The notes: generated by a model from the sequence alone, not told the origin. DNA of 64,000 nucleotides from Microbacterium schleiferi (GCF_015565955.1 NZ_CP064760.1:992001-1056000), one strand, 5' to 3'; positions 43,632-53,186 are shown, counted from the stretch's first letter. Numbers and translations: made by a program.

Positions 43632-44410
43632 GCACGCACCAGGTCCACATCAGCGGCGCGGAGTGCCTCGCGCAGATCGGCACCCGGCTCGCCATCGGTC
43701 ACGAGAGCGTCGATGTCCTCGAGCCCCCCGAAACGAACGAGTGACTCTTCGCCGAGCTTCGACCCGTCGGCGACGACGATCACCCGCCGCGCTGCGGCGA
43801 GAGCAGCGCGCTTGACCTCTGCCTCGGCCTCATCCGGAGTGCTCAGTCCGAACTGAGGATGCACGGCGTTGGTTCCGATGATCGCGACATCCGGTCGGAA
43901 CCCGGCGATCTGTTCGATGGCACCTGACCCGACGGCGGCAGCGGTCAGGGCGCGAAGTCTGCCGCCGATGACGCGAACCGCGGGGACAGTGAGGTGGCTG
44001 AGAGCTGCTGCTGTCGTGATCGAGTTCGTGATGAGCGTCAGAGAGGCATTCGTTTCCTCGCGCGCCGCCAGGAGACGGGCGACCCGTGCGGCCGTGGACC
44101 CGGCATCGATGTGCACCGCTCCGCCCAGGCCGCGCGGGATCAGGTCGATGGCTGCGGCAGCGATACGCTCCTTGGCCTCGGTCGCCGTCGCTTCGCGGGC
44201 CGCGAGGCTCGGCTCGGCGGCACTGGTACGGCCCGCTGGGACGGCGCCACCGTGCACCCGAAGAAGGATGCCGTCGGCCTGGAGCTGGTCGAGATCGCGC
44301 CGGATGGTCTCTTGTGCGACCCCGAACAGTGTCGAGAGGGCGGTGACCGATGCGCGGCCCTCATCGGTGATGATCCCGGCGATCCGCTGTTGGCGCTCCG
44401 TCGCGTACAT
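43628..44410 (-). CDS. fruR: DeoR/GlpR-family transcription regulator of fructose use
   Basis: DeoR-type repressor of 260 residues: an N-terminal winged helix (MYATERQQRIAGIITDEGRA; ALSTLFGVAQETIRRDLDQL) and a C-terminal sugar-phosphate sensor domain with HIDAGSTAARVARLL, LITNSITTAAALS and VVADGSKLGEESLVRFG. As first gene of the fru operon it is likely autoregulated and released by fructose 1-phosphate, as for its relatives. I start it at the ATG at 44410; upstream codons in frame lie in the promoter. Confidence 0.88.
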   Translation of the reverse strand: MYATERQQRIAGIITDEGRASVTALSTLFGVAQETIRRDLDQLQADGILLRVHGGAVPAGRTSAAEPSLAAREATATEAKERIAAAAIDLIPRGLGGAVHIDAGSTAARVARLLAAREETNASLTLITNSITTAAALSHLTVPAVRVIGGRLRALTAAAVGSGAIEQIAGFRPDVAIIGTNAVHPQFGLSTPDEAEAEVKRAALAAARRVIVVADGSKLGEESLVRFGGLEDIDALVTDGEPGADLREALRAADVDLVRA

Positions 44411-44440
44411 GAGTGCTGTGCTCTCCCCACCGACGTCAAC

Positions 44441-44515
44441 CGTGACGCCGAAATCTGTGTATGTGTGAGAGTAACTGCGAATGTGTGGTTTTACAAGAGT
44501 GAATCTGTTTTTCGG
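44441..44515 (-). promoter_or_regulatory. fru operon promoter with repeated operator-like words
   Basis: On the minus strand: -35 TTGTAA (44491-44496), 17-bp spacer, -10 TACTCT (44468-44473). The region is AT-rich for this genome and holds repeated ACAGATT and ACACAT words on both sides of the -10, which are plausible FruR half-sites. Confidence 0.6.
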
Positions 44516-44576
44516 GCGCACAGCAGTGGAGGGTTCCAGCGCTGGACCCGCCGACGCCGGGCAGGGGTCAGGTCTG

Positions 44577-45221
44577 TCAGGCCGATGGCGCTGATCTAGG
44601 CGGAGGGGTCAGCCGCTCCGGGGGAGGAGTTTCGCGCGCGGGCGAGAGTCGCGTGACGATCAGGTCGATGATGATGCCGAGCGCGATCGCGACAGCGATG
44701 GAGATCAGCACGGCGACGACGGGGCCACCCGGCACGAGGCGTGCCACGATCGCGCCCACAGCGGCCTGATACACCGCCCACCCGGTGGCGGCTGCCGCCA
44801 CCAGAGTGAGGTACCGAGGAGCCGGAACCCGCGATGCTCCCGCTGTGAGGTTCACCGCTAGGCGGGCGAACGGAATGAAACGCGCCGTGAACACCACCGT
44901 CGCGCTCGATCGGTGCAGGCGTCGGCGTGCCCAGCGGATTGCCGCGCTCACGCGGCGGCCGCGCATCCACGCCCAACGATCCAGCCCGACACGGCGTCCG
45001 ACGACGTACACGATCGTGTCACCGAGGAAGGCAGCGAGGGCGGCGACCAGCACGACGCCGAGAAGCGGAGGCGAGCCGACGGTCACGGCAAGTGCGCCGA
45101 ACGCCGTGACCGCGATCTCTCCGGGAACGAGGACCAGAAGGCTGTCGGCGAGGACGAGGGCGAACATCAGGGGCAGTGCCCAGGCGCTGCCGGCAACGTG
45201 CGTCAGCACCTCATCGATCAC
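44577..45221 (-). CDS. DedA family membrane protein
   Basis: Membrane protein of the DedA/SNARE-associated family, which includes undecaprenyl-phosphate and phospholipid flippases. The 214 residues show VPGEIAVTAFGALAVTVGSP, FLGDTIVYVVGRRVGLDRW and the conserved ARFIPFARLAVNLTAGASRV, with four to six helices. The start is taken as the GTG at 45221 (VIDEVLTHVAG) behind AGAGGG; longer in-frame starts overlap the divergent gene's upstream region. Confidence 0.85.
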   Translation of the reverse strand: MIDEVLTHVAGSAWALPLMFALVLADSLLVLVPGEIAVTAFGALAVTVGSPPLLGVVLVAALAAFLGDTIVYVVGRRVGLDRWAWMRGRRVSAAIRWARRRLHRSSATVVFTARFIPFARLAVNLTAGASRVPAPRYLTLVAAAATGWAVYQAAVGAIVARLVPGGPVVAVLISIAVAIALGIIIDLIVTRLSPARETPPPERLTPPPRSAPSA

Positions 45222-45360
45222 CCCTCTGAGGTAACACCCGCGGGTAAACGAAGACCGAACGGGGCACGTCGGGTGACGCGTTTGCATGCATCCGGTGAAC
45301 TCTCGGCGACCCGGCCTGCCTCAGCGTGTTCGGTGATCCGACACGCGTCACCCTGGATGC

Positions 45361-47439
45361 GTGAGAGTCGCGGTATTGGCGGAATCGTTCCTCCCCCACA
45401 TGAACGGAGTCACCGGCTCGGTGCTCCACGTCCTTCGTCATCTCGCGAGCGAAGGGCACGAGACCCTCGTGATCGCCCCCAAGGCCGGCGATGTCGACGC
45501 CGACCTGCACGGCGCCGATCTGTCGGGAGCTCGGACCACGATGCTGCGGTCGGTGCCGTTGCCCTCCTACCCGCAGGTGCGCGTCGTGTTCGCTCGCGCG
45601 GCCACGCTGGCCGCGCACCTGCGTGCCTTCGGACCCGACGTCATCCACCTGGCATCGCCGTTCGTCCTCGGGTGGCAGGGCACGGCGGCTGCCGATGCCC
45701 TGAAGGTCCCGGTCGTCGCGGTCTATCAGACCGACGTCGTGGCGTACGCCCAGAAGTACGGGGTGCCGGCGGCTACCTCCATCGTGCAGTCGCACCTGAC
45801 CCGGCTGCACCGTCGATCGACACTGACCCTCGTGCCGTCCTCCGCGAGCATGGCGCAGCTCGAAGACCTCGGCGTCGATCGGTTGCGTCGGTGGGGGCGC
45901 GGCGTGGATGCTGTGCGCTTTGCTCCCGAGCACCGCAGCCTCGGCTGGCGCGAGCGTGTTGCGCCGGGGGAGACGATCGTCGGATATGTCGGTCGGCTCG
46001 CCCCGGAAAAACAGGTTGAAGACCTCGCGGCACTGCATGACCTCCCTGGCACCCGCCTGGTGATCGTCGGTGATGGACCGTCACGCCCCGCACTCGAGAA
46101 GGCTCTGCCGCGGGCGGTCTTCCTGGGGCATCTGTCCGGAGCTGCGCTCGGCGAGGCTGTCGCGTCCTTCGATGTCTTCGTCCACCCGGGTGAGAGCGAG
46201 ACCTTCGGTCAGACGATCCAGGAGGCTCTCGCGGCGGGCGTGCCGGTCGTCGCGACCGGCACGGGTGGGCCGGTTGATCTCGTCCGCAGCAGCGTCGACG
46301 GATGGCTCTACCGTCCCGGCGACCTCGCTGACCTGCGCGCGCGTGTGTCTGACCTCGTCGGCGATGAGGCCAAACGGCGCGCGTTCGCGGTCGCGGCGCG
46401 AGAGTCCGTGCGCGACCGCACCTGGGAAGCCCTCGGCCGTCAACTGGTCGGGCACTACGACGAGGCTCGGATGCTGCGCCCGATCGACGACGCGCTTCTC
46501 GTGCGGGCTGCGACCCGGCCCGCAGCTCCGCCTGCTCCCGCGACCGAGGGAACGCCGCGATGGTCGCGTTTCGTCGCCCTCGGCGACTCGCTGACCGAAG
46601 GGCTGTGCGATACGTCGCGGATGCCCAAGGGGCAGTACCGCGGGTGGGCCGACCGCCTCGCCGATCTGCTGGCGGGTGCCCGCGAGGCGAGCCTGCCGGC
46701 CACCGCGGAGCCCTTCCGATACGCGAACCTGGCCGTGCGCAGCCGCAAGATCCGCGATCTCCTGGATGAGCAGTTGCCGCGCGCGCTCGAGATGGCGCCG
46801 GATCTCGTCTCGGTGTTCATGGGCGCAAACGACCTGGTCAGCCGCGGGGCAGATCCCCTCACTCTCGCGCGGGGGCTCGAGCGGGCAGTCGTGGCGCTGC
46901 GCTCGCGCGGCATCGACGTGCTGCTGGTGAGCATCGTGTTGCCCCGGCGCCTGGCAGCCATGGTGTTCGCTCGGCGCGTTGCGGTGTACAACTCCGAGAT
47001 CCGGCGCATCGCAGCCGCCACCGGGTGCCTGCTGCTCGACCTCGAAGCGCAGCCGGCGATCAGCGACCTGGATATGTGGGCCGACGACAAGGTCCACTTC
47101 CGTTCGCAGGGACACCGCTTCGTGGCCTACCGGGCGGCCGAAGCCCTCGGTGTTCCCCACGCGGACGAGCTGGCGACCCTGGATTCCGCCTTCCACGACG
47201 ATGACAGTCCCAACCCGCGCGGCTGGGTCCGCCGCGACGCGATGCCCTGGCTCTGGCGGCGGCTTCGCGGCCGCACGGCCGGAGACGGACTGAGCGCGAA
47301 GCACGCTGACTACGTCGTGATCGCGCGACGAACCGGTGCGGCGACCGCGTCTCTGCGCGCGCCAGAACCCGCGCAGCGTCAACCGCGCCCGGGGATGGGA
47401 CCGGCGGCCGTTGACCCGGCGCGACGGGTGCGGCCCTGA
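45361..47439 (+). CDS. Glycosyltransferase GT4 fused to SGNH/GDSL hydrolase
   Basis: One 692-residue frame with two catalytic domains. Residues 1-380 are a GT4 (GT-B) glycosyltransferase, similar to mannosyltransferases acting on mannolipids: VAVLAESFLPHMNGVTGSVL, VGYVGRLAPEKQVEDLA and HPGESETFGQTIQEALAAG. After a short Ala/Pro linker, residues 400-620 are an SGNH hydrolase: FVALGDSLTEGLCD (Ser), FMGANDLVSRG (GxND) and DDKVHFRSQGH (Asp/His). No G/C run or shift lies at the junction, so the fusion looks real, unlike the false one at 36.6 kb. A lipid-linked sugar substrate is a guess. Confidence 0.83.
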   Translation: MRVAVLAESFLPHMNGVTGSVLHVLRHLASEGHETLVIAPKAGDVDADLHGADLSGARTTMLRSVPLPSYPQVRVVFARAATLAAHLRAFGPDVIHLASPFVLGWQGTAAADALKVPVVAVYQTDVVAYAQKYGVPAATSIVQSHLTRLHRRSTLTLVPSSASMAQLEDLGVDRLRRWGRGVDAVRFAPEHRSLGWRERVAPGETIVGYVGRLAPEKQVEDLAALHDLPGTRLVIVGDGPSRPALEKALPRAVFLGHLSGAALGEAVASFDVFVHPGESETFGQTIQEALAAGVPVVATGTGGPVDLVRSSVDGWLYRPGDLADLRARVSDLVGDEAKRRAFAVAARESVRDRTWEALGRQLVGHYDEARMLRPIDDALLVRAATRPAAPPAPATEGTPRWSRFVALGDSLTEGLCDTSRMPKGQYRGWADRLADLLAGAREASLPATAEPFRYANLAVRSRKIRDLLDEQLPRALEMAPDLVSVFMGANDLVSRGADPLTLARGLERAVVALRSRGIDVLLVSIVLPRRLAAMVFARRVAVYNSEIRRIAAATGCLLLDLEAQPAISDLDMWADDKVHFRSQGHRFVAYRAAEALGVPHADELATLDSAFHDDDSPNPRGWVRRDAMPWLWRRLRGRTAGDGLSAKHADYVVIARRTGAATASLRAPEPAQRQPRPGMGPAAVDPARRVRP

Positions 47440-47445
47440 TAGGAT
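47440..47445 (+). promoter_or_regulatory. Possible -10 box of pnp
   Basis: TAGGAT directly after the stop of the fusion gene; would give a pnp leader of about 235 nt. TTGACC lies 23 bp upstream, too far for a normal -35. Confidence 0.3.
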
Positions 47446-47636
47446 CGATCGGGTTGCCTTACGGCATCCGCTCAACTTCACAGTGAGCTTCATGGAGCAG
47501 GCCGGCAGGAAGCTGGTCCCCTGTGGTGGGTTCCCCGTCAAGACGCCGGGTGATCTTCTACTGGTGGCCAGCGCAGGCGAATCACGCAGCTTGTGCCGCG
47601 CGCCAAATACTGCCTGTTCCTGCTCCTTCGCATGTG

Positions 47637-47661
47637 CTCGCGCACCACACGGGTGTGCGAG
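47637..47661 (+). promoter_or_regulatory. Leader hairpin just upstream of the pnp ribosome binding site
   Basis: CTCGCGCACC (47637-47646), loop ACACG, GGTGTGCGAG (47652-47661): a 10-bp stem with one G-U pair, ending 11 nt before AAGGAG. In other bacteria a leader hairpin like this is cut by RNase III and used for pnp autoregulation. Confidence 0.5.
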
Positions 47662-47685
47662 TCGAAACAAAGAAGGAGAGACCTC

Positions 47686-49961
47686 TTGGAAGGTCCTGAA
47701 ATCACCGCCGCCGAAGCCGTTCTCGATAACGGCCGCTTCGGCACCCGTACCGTCCGGTTCGAAACCGGACGCCTGGCCCAGCAGGCACAGGGCGCCGTAG
47801 CCGCCTACCTGGACGAAGAGACCATGCTGCTGTCGGCCACGAGCGCCGGAAAGCACCCCCGCGAAGGCTTCGACTTCTTCCCCTGACGGTGGACGTCGAA
47901 GAGCGCTCCTACGCCGCCGGCAAGATCCCCGGCTCGTTCTTCCGTCGTGAGGGCCGCCCCTCGACCGAGGCGATCCTCGTGTGCCGCCTCATCGACCGTC
48001 CGCTGCGCCCGTCGTTTGTCGCGGGGCTCCGCAACGAGGTGCAGATCGTCGTCACGGTGCTCTCGATCGCTCCGGGCGAGTTCTACGACGCGCTCGCGAT
48101 CAACGCGGCATCCCTGTCGACGCAGATCTCGGGGCTTCCCTTCTCGGGTCCGATCGCGGGCGTGCGACTGGCGCTCATCCCCGGCCACGGCGAGCACGCT
48201 GACCAGTGGGTCGCGTTCCCCACGGCCGAGCAGCTCGAAGATGCCGTCTTCGACCTGATCGTCGCCGGCCGCGTGCTGCCCGATGGTGACGTTGCGATCA
48301 TGATGGTCGAGGCAGAAGCCACCGAGAACAGCTGGAACCTCATCAAGGGCGGCGCCACCAAGCCCAGCGAAGAGATCGTCGCGCAGGGCCTGGAAGCATC
48401 CAAGCCCTTCATCAAGGAACTCGTCGCTGCGCAGAACGTCGTCGCGAACACCGCCGCCAAGGAGATCCAGCCCTACCCGGTCTTCCCGCCCTACGCCGAC
48501 CAGACCTACGACTTCGTCGCCGGTCGCGCGTACGACAAGCTCGTGCCGATCTACCAGATCGCCGACAAGGTCGAGCGTCAGAACGCCGATGACGAGCTCA
48601 AGGATGCCGTCAAGGCAGAGCTTGTCGCCGCCGTCGAGGCTGGCGAGCTGCCCGAGACGGCCCTGGGTGAGTTCTCTGCGGCGTACAAGTCGGTGACGAA
48701 GAAGATCGTCCGTGGCCGCATCCTCACCGATGGCGTCCGCATCGATGGTCGCGGGCTCGCCGACATCCGTCCGCTGGATGCCGAGGTCCAGGTGATCCCG
48801 CGCGTGCACGGTTCGGCGATCTTCCAGCGCGGTGAGACCCAGATCCTGGGCGTCACGACGCTGAACATGCTCAAGATGGAGCAGCAGATCGACTCGCTCT
48901 CGCCGGTGACGCACAAGCGCTACATGCACCACTACAACTTCCCGCCCTACTCGACCGGTGAGACCGGTCGTGTGGGAAGCCCCAAGCGACGTGAGATCGG
49001 CCACGGATTCCTGGCCGAGCGCGCGCTCGTTCCGGTGCTCCCGTCGCGCGCGGAGTTCCCCTACGCCATCCGTCAGGTCTCCGAGGCTCTCGGATCCAAC
49101 GGTTCGACGTCGATGGGTTCGGTATGTGCCTCGACCCTGTCGCTGCTGAACGCGGGTGTGCCGCTGCGCGCCGCCGTGGCCGGCATCGCGATGGGCCTCG
49201 TCTCGGATGAGGTCGACGGTCAGACCCGGTATGCGGCGCTGACTGACATCCTCGGCGCCGAAGACGCCCTCGGTGACATGGACTTCAAGGTCGCCGGAAC
49301 GAGCGAGTTCGTCACCGCGATCCAGCTGGACACGAAGCTCGACGGCATCCCGTCGTCGGTGCTCTCGGCCGCGCTCACGCAGGCCAAGGAAGCGCGTCTG
49401 ACGATCCTGAACGTCATCAACGCCGCCATCGACGGCCCCGACGAGATGGCGCCCACCGCGCCGCGCGTGATCAGCGTGCAGATTCCCGTCGACAAGATCG
49501 GTGAGCTCATCGGCCCCAAGGGCAAGACGATCAACGCGATCCAGGACGCCACCGGCGCCGACATCTCCATCGAGGAGGACGGCACGGTCTACATCGGCGC
49601 GACCGACGGTCCGTCGGCCGAGGCCGCCCGCGCCCAGGTCAACGCGATCGCCAACCCCACCAACCCCGAGGTCGGCGAGCAGTTCCTCGGAACCGTCGTC
49701 AAGATCGCGACGTTCGGTGCGTTCGTTTCCCTCCTGCCGGGCAAGGACGGACTGCTCCACATCAGCGAGGTCCGCAAGCTCGCCGGTGGCAAGCGTGTCG
49801 AGAACGTCGAAGACGTGGTCTCGGTCGGGCAGAAGCTCCTCGTTCGCATCACCAAGATCGACGACCGGGGCAAGCTGTCGCTCGAGCCGGTGCTCGACGA
49901 GGCCGATCAGGAAGGGCGCGCTGCAGCCAACGAGGGTCCCGAGGCTCCGGCCGAAGGCTGA
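47686..49961 (+). CDS. pnp: Polyribonucleotide nucleotidyltransferase (frameshifted)
   Basis: 3'-5' phosphorolytic exoribonuclease of mRNA decay. Corrected length is 758 residues: two RNase PH domains ([38 protein letters not shown]), a KH domain ([18 protein letters not shown]) and an S1 domain ([20 protein letters not shown]). The frame is lost at the C4 run 47880-47883; one C restores [19 protein letters not shown]. The start is a rare TTG ([13 protein letters not shown]) with AAGGAG 7 nt upstream; no ATG or GTG fits the family N-terminus. Confidence 0.93.
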
Positions 49962-49969
49962 TCCGCGTT

Positions 49970-50005
49970 CGAGAACGCCCGTCCCTGCGGGGGCGGGCGT
50001 TCTCG
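49970..50005 (+). terminator. Terminator of pnp
   Basis: CGAGAACGCCCG (49970-49981) pairs with CGGGCGTTCTCG (49994-50005); the loop can extend the stem by CCC-TGC-GGG. No T tract follows. Confidence 0.75.
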
Positions 50006-50159
50006 CGTCCCGGCGTGATCGAAGCGTTATGTAATATTCACGCCTGTGACGCCTGGCGTCGCCGCGCAGGCGCCGGTACGCCGTAATCTCGAAACACGCG
50101 CCGGGGAGCGCGTCGGCATCCGTCACTCACCACCGCGGATACCGTGAAGGGGTGAGCGA

Positions 50160-51185
50160 ATGGCTGCTTTCGGCGTCGGTGCCGCGGCAACCGCGGGAGC
50201 CGGAGCGGTGAACCCGGCCCACCCCTCCGCCCCGATTCCTGTCCTCGGTCAGCCGCTCGGATCGAGCGTGCGCGTCGAGCTCGGCGAGACCGGGATGTCT
50301 GTTTTTCCCCTCATCCTCGGCGGCGGCGAGTTCGGGTGGACCGTCGATACCGCGACGAGCCACGAGATCCTTGACACCTACGTGCGTGCGGGCGGAAACG
50401 CGATCCACACAGCCGACAGTTTCTCGGGCGGCCGGAGCGAGCACATCATCGGCCGATGGATGGCTGAGCGCGGCATCCGCGATGACATCGTGCTGGCCGT
50501 TCGCGTCGGAGCACACCCCGATCACCCGGGCCTGGGGCCGGTCGATCTCGTGCGCGCCGCGGAAGCGTCGCTCACCCGGCTCGGCACCGACCGCATCGAT
50601 GTGCTCTACCTGGATGCCCGGGCCGACACGACAACGGCGGTGGAAGAAACGCTCGCGACTGCCGAATGGCTCATCAGCGCGGGCAAGGTTCGTGCGATTG
50701 GCGCGATCGGCTATCGGGCAGCGCAGCTCGTGGAAGCACGCATCCTCTGCTCTGCGGGGTATCCGCGAATCTCCGTCCTCGATGTCCCGTTCAACGTGCT
50801 GCGGCGCCACGAGTTCGATGGAGACCTGCGGCTGGTAGCCAGTGCGCAGTCGATGGCGGTGACGCCCTCTCACGCTCTCGAGCACGGTTTTCTGTCGGGT
50901 CTGCATCGTGATCGGGTGAACGGGCCGCTGTCGGTGCGGGCGAAGCAGATCACCGCGAACGTGAATCGACGCGGCACGAGAACGCTCAAGGCGCTGGATG
51001 CGATCGCTGCCGAACTGGGAGTGACGAACGCGTCAGTCGCCGTCGCCTGGCTCCTCGCGCAACGCATCATCACGGCGCCGATCATCAACGCGTACGCCCC
51101 GTACCAGGTCGACGAGCTCGTGCAGGGCGTGGGCGTTCGGCTCACGCGGGCACAGCTGGCAGACATCGCACGCGCGGCCGACTGA
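50160..51185 (+). CDS. Aldo/keto reductase family protein
   Basis: TIM-barrel NADPH-dependent oxidoreductase of 341 residues. FPLILGGGEFGWTVDTATS and GGNAIHTADSFSGGRSEHI correspond to the N-terminal blocks, where the usual catalytic Tyr (D-x4-Y) is not evident: the segment reads HTADSFSGG. DRIDVLYLDARADTTTAVEE and VAVAWLLAQRIITAPIIN are typical later blocks. The possible lack of Tyr makes catalysis uncertain. The substrate is unknown. It has a weak ribosome binding site (AAGGGG). Confidence 0.75.
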   Translation: MAAFGVGAAATAGAGAVNPAHPSAPIPVLGQPLGSSVRVELGETGMSVFPLILGGGEFGWTVDTATSHEILDTYVRAGGNAIHTADSFSGGRSEHIIGRWMAERGIRDDIVLAVRVGAHPDHPGLGPVDLVRAAEASLTRLGTDRIDVLYLDARADTTTAVEETLATAEWLISAGKVRAIGAIGYRAAQLVEARILCSAGYPRISVLDVPFNVLRRHEFDGDLRLVASAQSMAVTPSHALEHGFLSGLHRDRVNGPLSVRAKQITANVNRRGTRTLKALDAIAAELGVTNASVAVAWLLAQRIITAPIINAYAPYQVDELVQGVGVRLTRAQLADIARAAD

Positions 51186-51249
51186 GCCCCTCGCCCACAG
51201 ACCGAGAGGTTAGGGTAGGACTGTTCCGAGCACGTCGAGGAAGCGGCCC

Positions 51250-51852
51250 GTGACCCACTACATCTATCTCGTTCGCCACGGTGAGCATCTGGATGCCGAG
51301 CATGGCTTGATCGACGGACCCCTCTCGCCGCGTGGCAAACGGCAGGCATCGCTGCTGGCCGACCGGCTCTCGGGAATCCCGTTCAACGCGCTGTGGCATT
51401 CGCCGCTAGACCGCGCCGCCGAGACGGCGCGAGTGATCGCGGAGCGGATGCCGGCGCTCACGCCGACACCCTCGGCGCTGCTGTTCGACTGCGTGCCCAC
51501 GGGCATGGTCGAAGAGACCCCGACCGTGTTCGAGCCGTTCTTCGGGGCGGTCACCGAGGAAGAGATCGAGGCAGGCCGGGCCCAGATGGCGGATGCTGTC
51601 AACGCATTCCTGGTGCGCAAGTCCGGCGAGGTCCACGAGCTGCTCGTGACGCACAACTTCGTGATCGGGTGGCTCGTGCGCGAGGTTCTGCAAGCTCCCG
51701 AGTGGAAGTGGATGACGCTGAATCAGGCGAACTGCGGCCTGACGGTGCTCGCGCAGAAGCACGGGAGGCCGTGGACGCTGCTGTCGCACAACGACCTCGC
51801 GCATCTGCCGGTCGAAGACCGGACGGGACTTCCCGAGGCCTATGCCTTCTGA
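51250..51852 (+). CDS. Histidine phosphatase family protein
   Basis: Phosphoglycerate mutase-like phosphatase of 200 residues. The phosphoacceptor motif YLVRHGEHLDAEHG (RHG, residues 9-11) is present with SPLDRAAETARVIAERM, an acidic VPTGMVEETP loop and the second His in LLVTHNFVIGWLV. The substrate is unknown. The GTG start follows GAGGAAG. A TAGGGTAGGACT stretch near 51212-51223 probably contains the -10. It is followed by dapB. Confidence 0.83.
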   Translation: MTHYIYLVRHGEHLDAEHGLIDGPLSPRGKRQASLLADRLSGIPFNALWHSPLDRAAETARVIAERMPALTPTPSALLFDCVPTGMVEETPTVFEPFFGAVTEEEIEAGRAQMADAVNAFLVRKSGEVHELLVTHNFVIGWLVREVLQAPEWKWMTLNQANCGLTVLAQKHGRPWTLLSHNDLAHLPVEDRTGLPEAYAF

Positions 51853-51881
51853 CCGGCGCTCGGAGGGCCGGATGCCGCGGA

Positions 51882-51887
51882 TAGGCT
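51882..51887 (+). promoter_or_regulatory. -10 hexamer of leaderless dapB
   Basis: TAGGCT followed by 7 nt and the ATG at 51895. Confidence 0.45.
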
Positions 51888-51894
51888 GGAGACC

Positions 51895-52725
51895 ATGACC
51901 ACACGCGTCGCCGTCGTCGGTGCCACCGGAAAGCTCGGCGGAATCATCCGCGATGTCGTTGCTGCAGAGCCCGGCTTCGAGGTCTTCGCCGAACTGGACT
52001 CGCGCTCGTCGATGTCAGCGCTCGATGGCGCCGACCTGGTGGTCGATGCAACCACTCCCGCGGTGTCGATCGATGTGGTGCGGGCCGCAGCCGAACGGGG
52101 GATCGACGTCATCGTCGGAACCTCCGGCTGGTCGGCCGAACGCATCGCGCGGGTGCGGACGGAGATCGAACAGGCAGCCATCAGGGCCGTCTTCATCCCG
52201 AATTTCTCCCTCGGATCGGTGATCGGCTCGGCACTGTCTGCCGCCGCCGCTCCCTTCTTCTCGTCGATCGAGATCATCGAGGCCCATCGCGAGACCAAGA
52301 TCGACTCACCGTCGGGAACGGCGGTGCGCACCGCCGAGCTGATCGCGGCCGCGCGCGAGGATGCCGGACCCGTCGCCGCCCCGCACGTCGACCAGCGAGC
52401 ACGGGGACAGCAGGTTGCGAGCGTTCCCATCCATTCCTTGCGTCGACCCGGAGTGGTCGCCAGTCAGAGCGTCCTGCTCTCGGGGCAGGGAGAGACGCTC
52501 ACCCTCACCCACGACACGATCGAGCCTGCGGCAGCCTACGGGCCGGGCATCCGTCTGGTGCTGGGGGCGGTCGCGCGCGGCGTCGCGGGCGTAGACCCCG
52601 GCCGCGTCGTCATCGGACTCGACAGCTTCCTCGATATCGGCGTCCGTCTACCAGCGTTCGTCGAGCCGGCGCCCGTCGATGAGGGAGGCGTGCCGGGGCA
52701 GGTCGCCCGAGCCACCGGCGCATGA
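51895..52725 (+). CDS. dapB: 4-hydroxy-tetrahydrodipicolinate reductase
   Basis: Second committed step of lysine and diaminopimelate synthesis, using NAD(P)H. The 276 residues show the dinucleotide fold VAVVGATGKLGGIIRDVV and the substrate motif EAHRETKIDSPSGTAVRTAE, with FIPNFSLGSVIGSALS before it. The usual second His of EAHH is Arg here, a mild deviation. dapA lies 5 kb downstream. Its stop overlaps the next gene by ATGA. Confidence 0.95.
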   Translation: MTTRVAVVGATGKLGGIIRDVVAAEPGFEVFAELDSRSSMSALDGADLVVDATTPAVSIDVVRAAAERGIDVIVGTSGWSAERIARVRTEIEQAAIRAVFIPNFSLGSVIGSALSAAAAPFFSSIEIIEAHRETKIDSPSGTAVRTAELIAAAREDAGPVAAPHVDQRARGQQVASVPIHSLRRPGVVASQSVLLSGQGETLTLTHDTIEPAAAYGPGIRLVLGAVARGVAGVDPGRVVIGLDSFLDIGVRLPAFVEPAPVDEGGVPGQVARATGA

Positions 52726-53174
52726 GCTCGCGCATCGCCGTCGCGGTGATGGCGGCGCTCCTGCTGCTGTACATCGTCTTGGTAGCCCAGCGGGCGTGGC
52801 TGCTGCTGATCAGCGGCGACCCCATCGGCGTGGCAATGGGGGCGGCGCTGGTCGTGCTCCCGGTGATCGCCGTGTGGGCGCTCGGGCGCGAGCTGTGGTT
52901 CGGTGTGCGAGCCGAACAGCTCGGGCGGCGGCTCGAGGCCGAAGGCGAGCTCCCGGACGATCTCGTCGCGGTTCGCCCCAGCGGGCGGGTCATGCGGTCG
53001 GACGGGGACGCGCTCTTTCCTCGATTCAAAGCTGACGTCGAAGAGGCTCCGGACGACTGGCGCGCCTGGTATCGGCTCGGGATCGTCTACGACGCCGCGG
53101 GGGATCGGCGCCGGGCCCGGGCGGCAGTACGAACCGCCATCCGGATCGAGCGGGGCGAGGCCCGGAAGGCCTGA
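52722..53174 (+). CDS. Membrane-anchored TPR-like protein, unknown function
   Basis: A 150-residue protein with two N-terminal helices (about 5-25 and 36-55) and a cytoplasmic tail whose last 45 residues (DWRAWYRLGIVYDAAGDRRR) resemble one tetratricopeptide motif. It may hold a partner protein. It is coupled to dapB by ATGA, an association I cannot explain functionally. Confidence 0.7.
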   Translation: MSSRIAVAVMAALLLLYIVLVAQRAWLLLISGDPIGVAMGAALVVLPVIAVWALGRELWFGVRAEQLGRRLEAEGELPDDLVAVRPSGRVMRSDGDALFPRFKADVEEAPDDWRAWYRLGIVYDAAGDRRRARAAVRTAIRIERGEARKA

Positions 53175-53186
53175 GGGATCGAGTCG

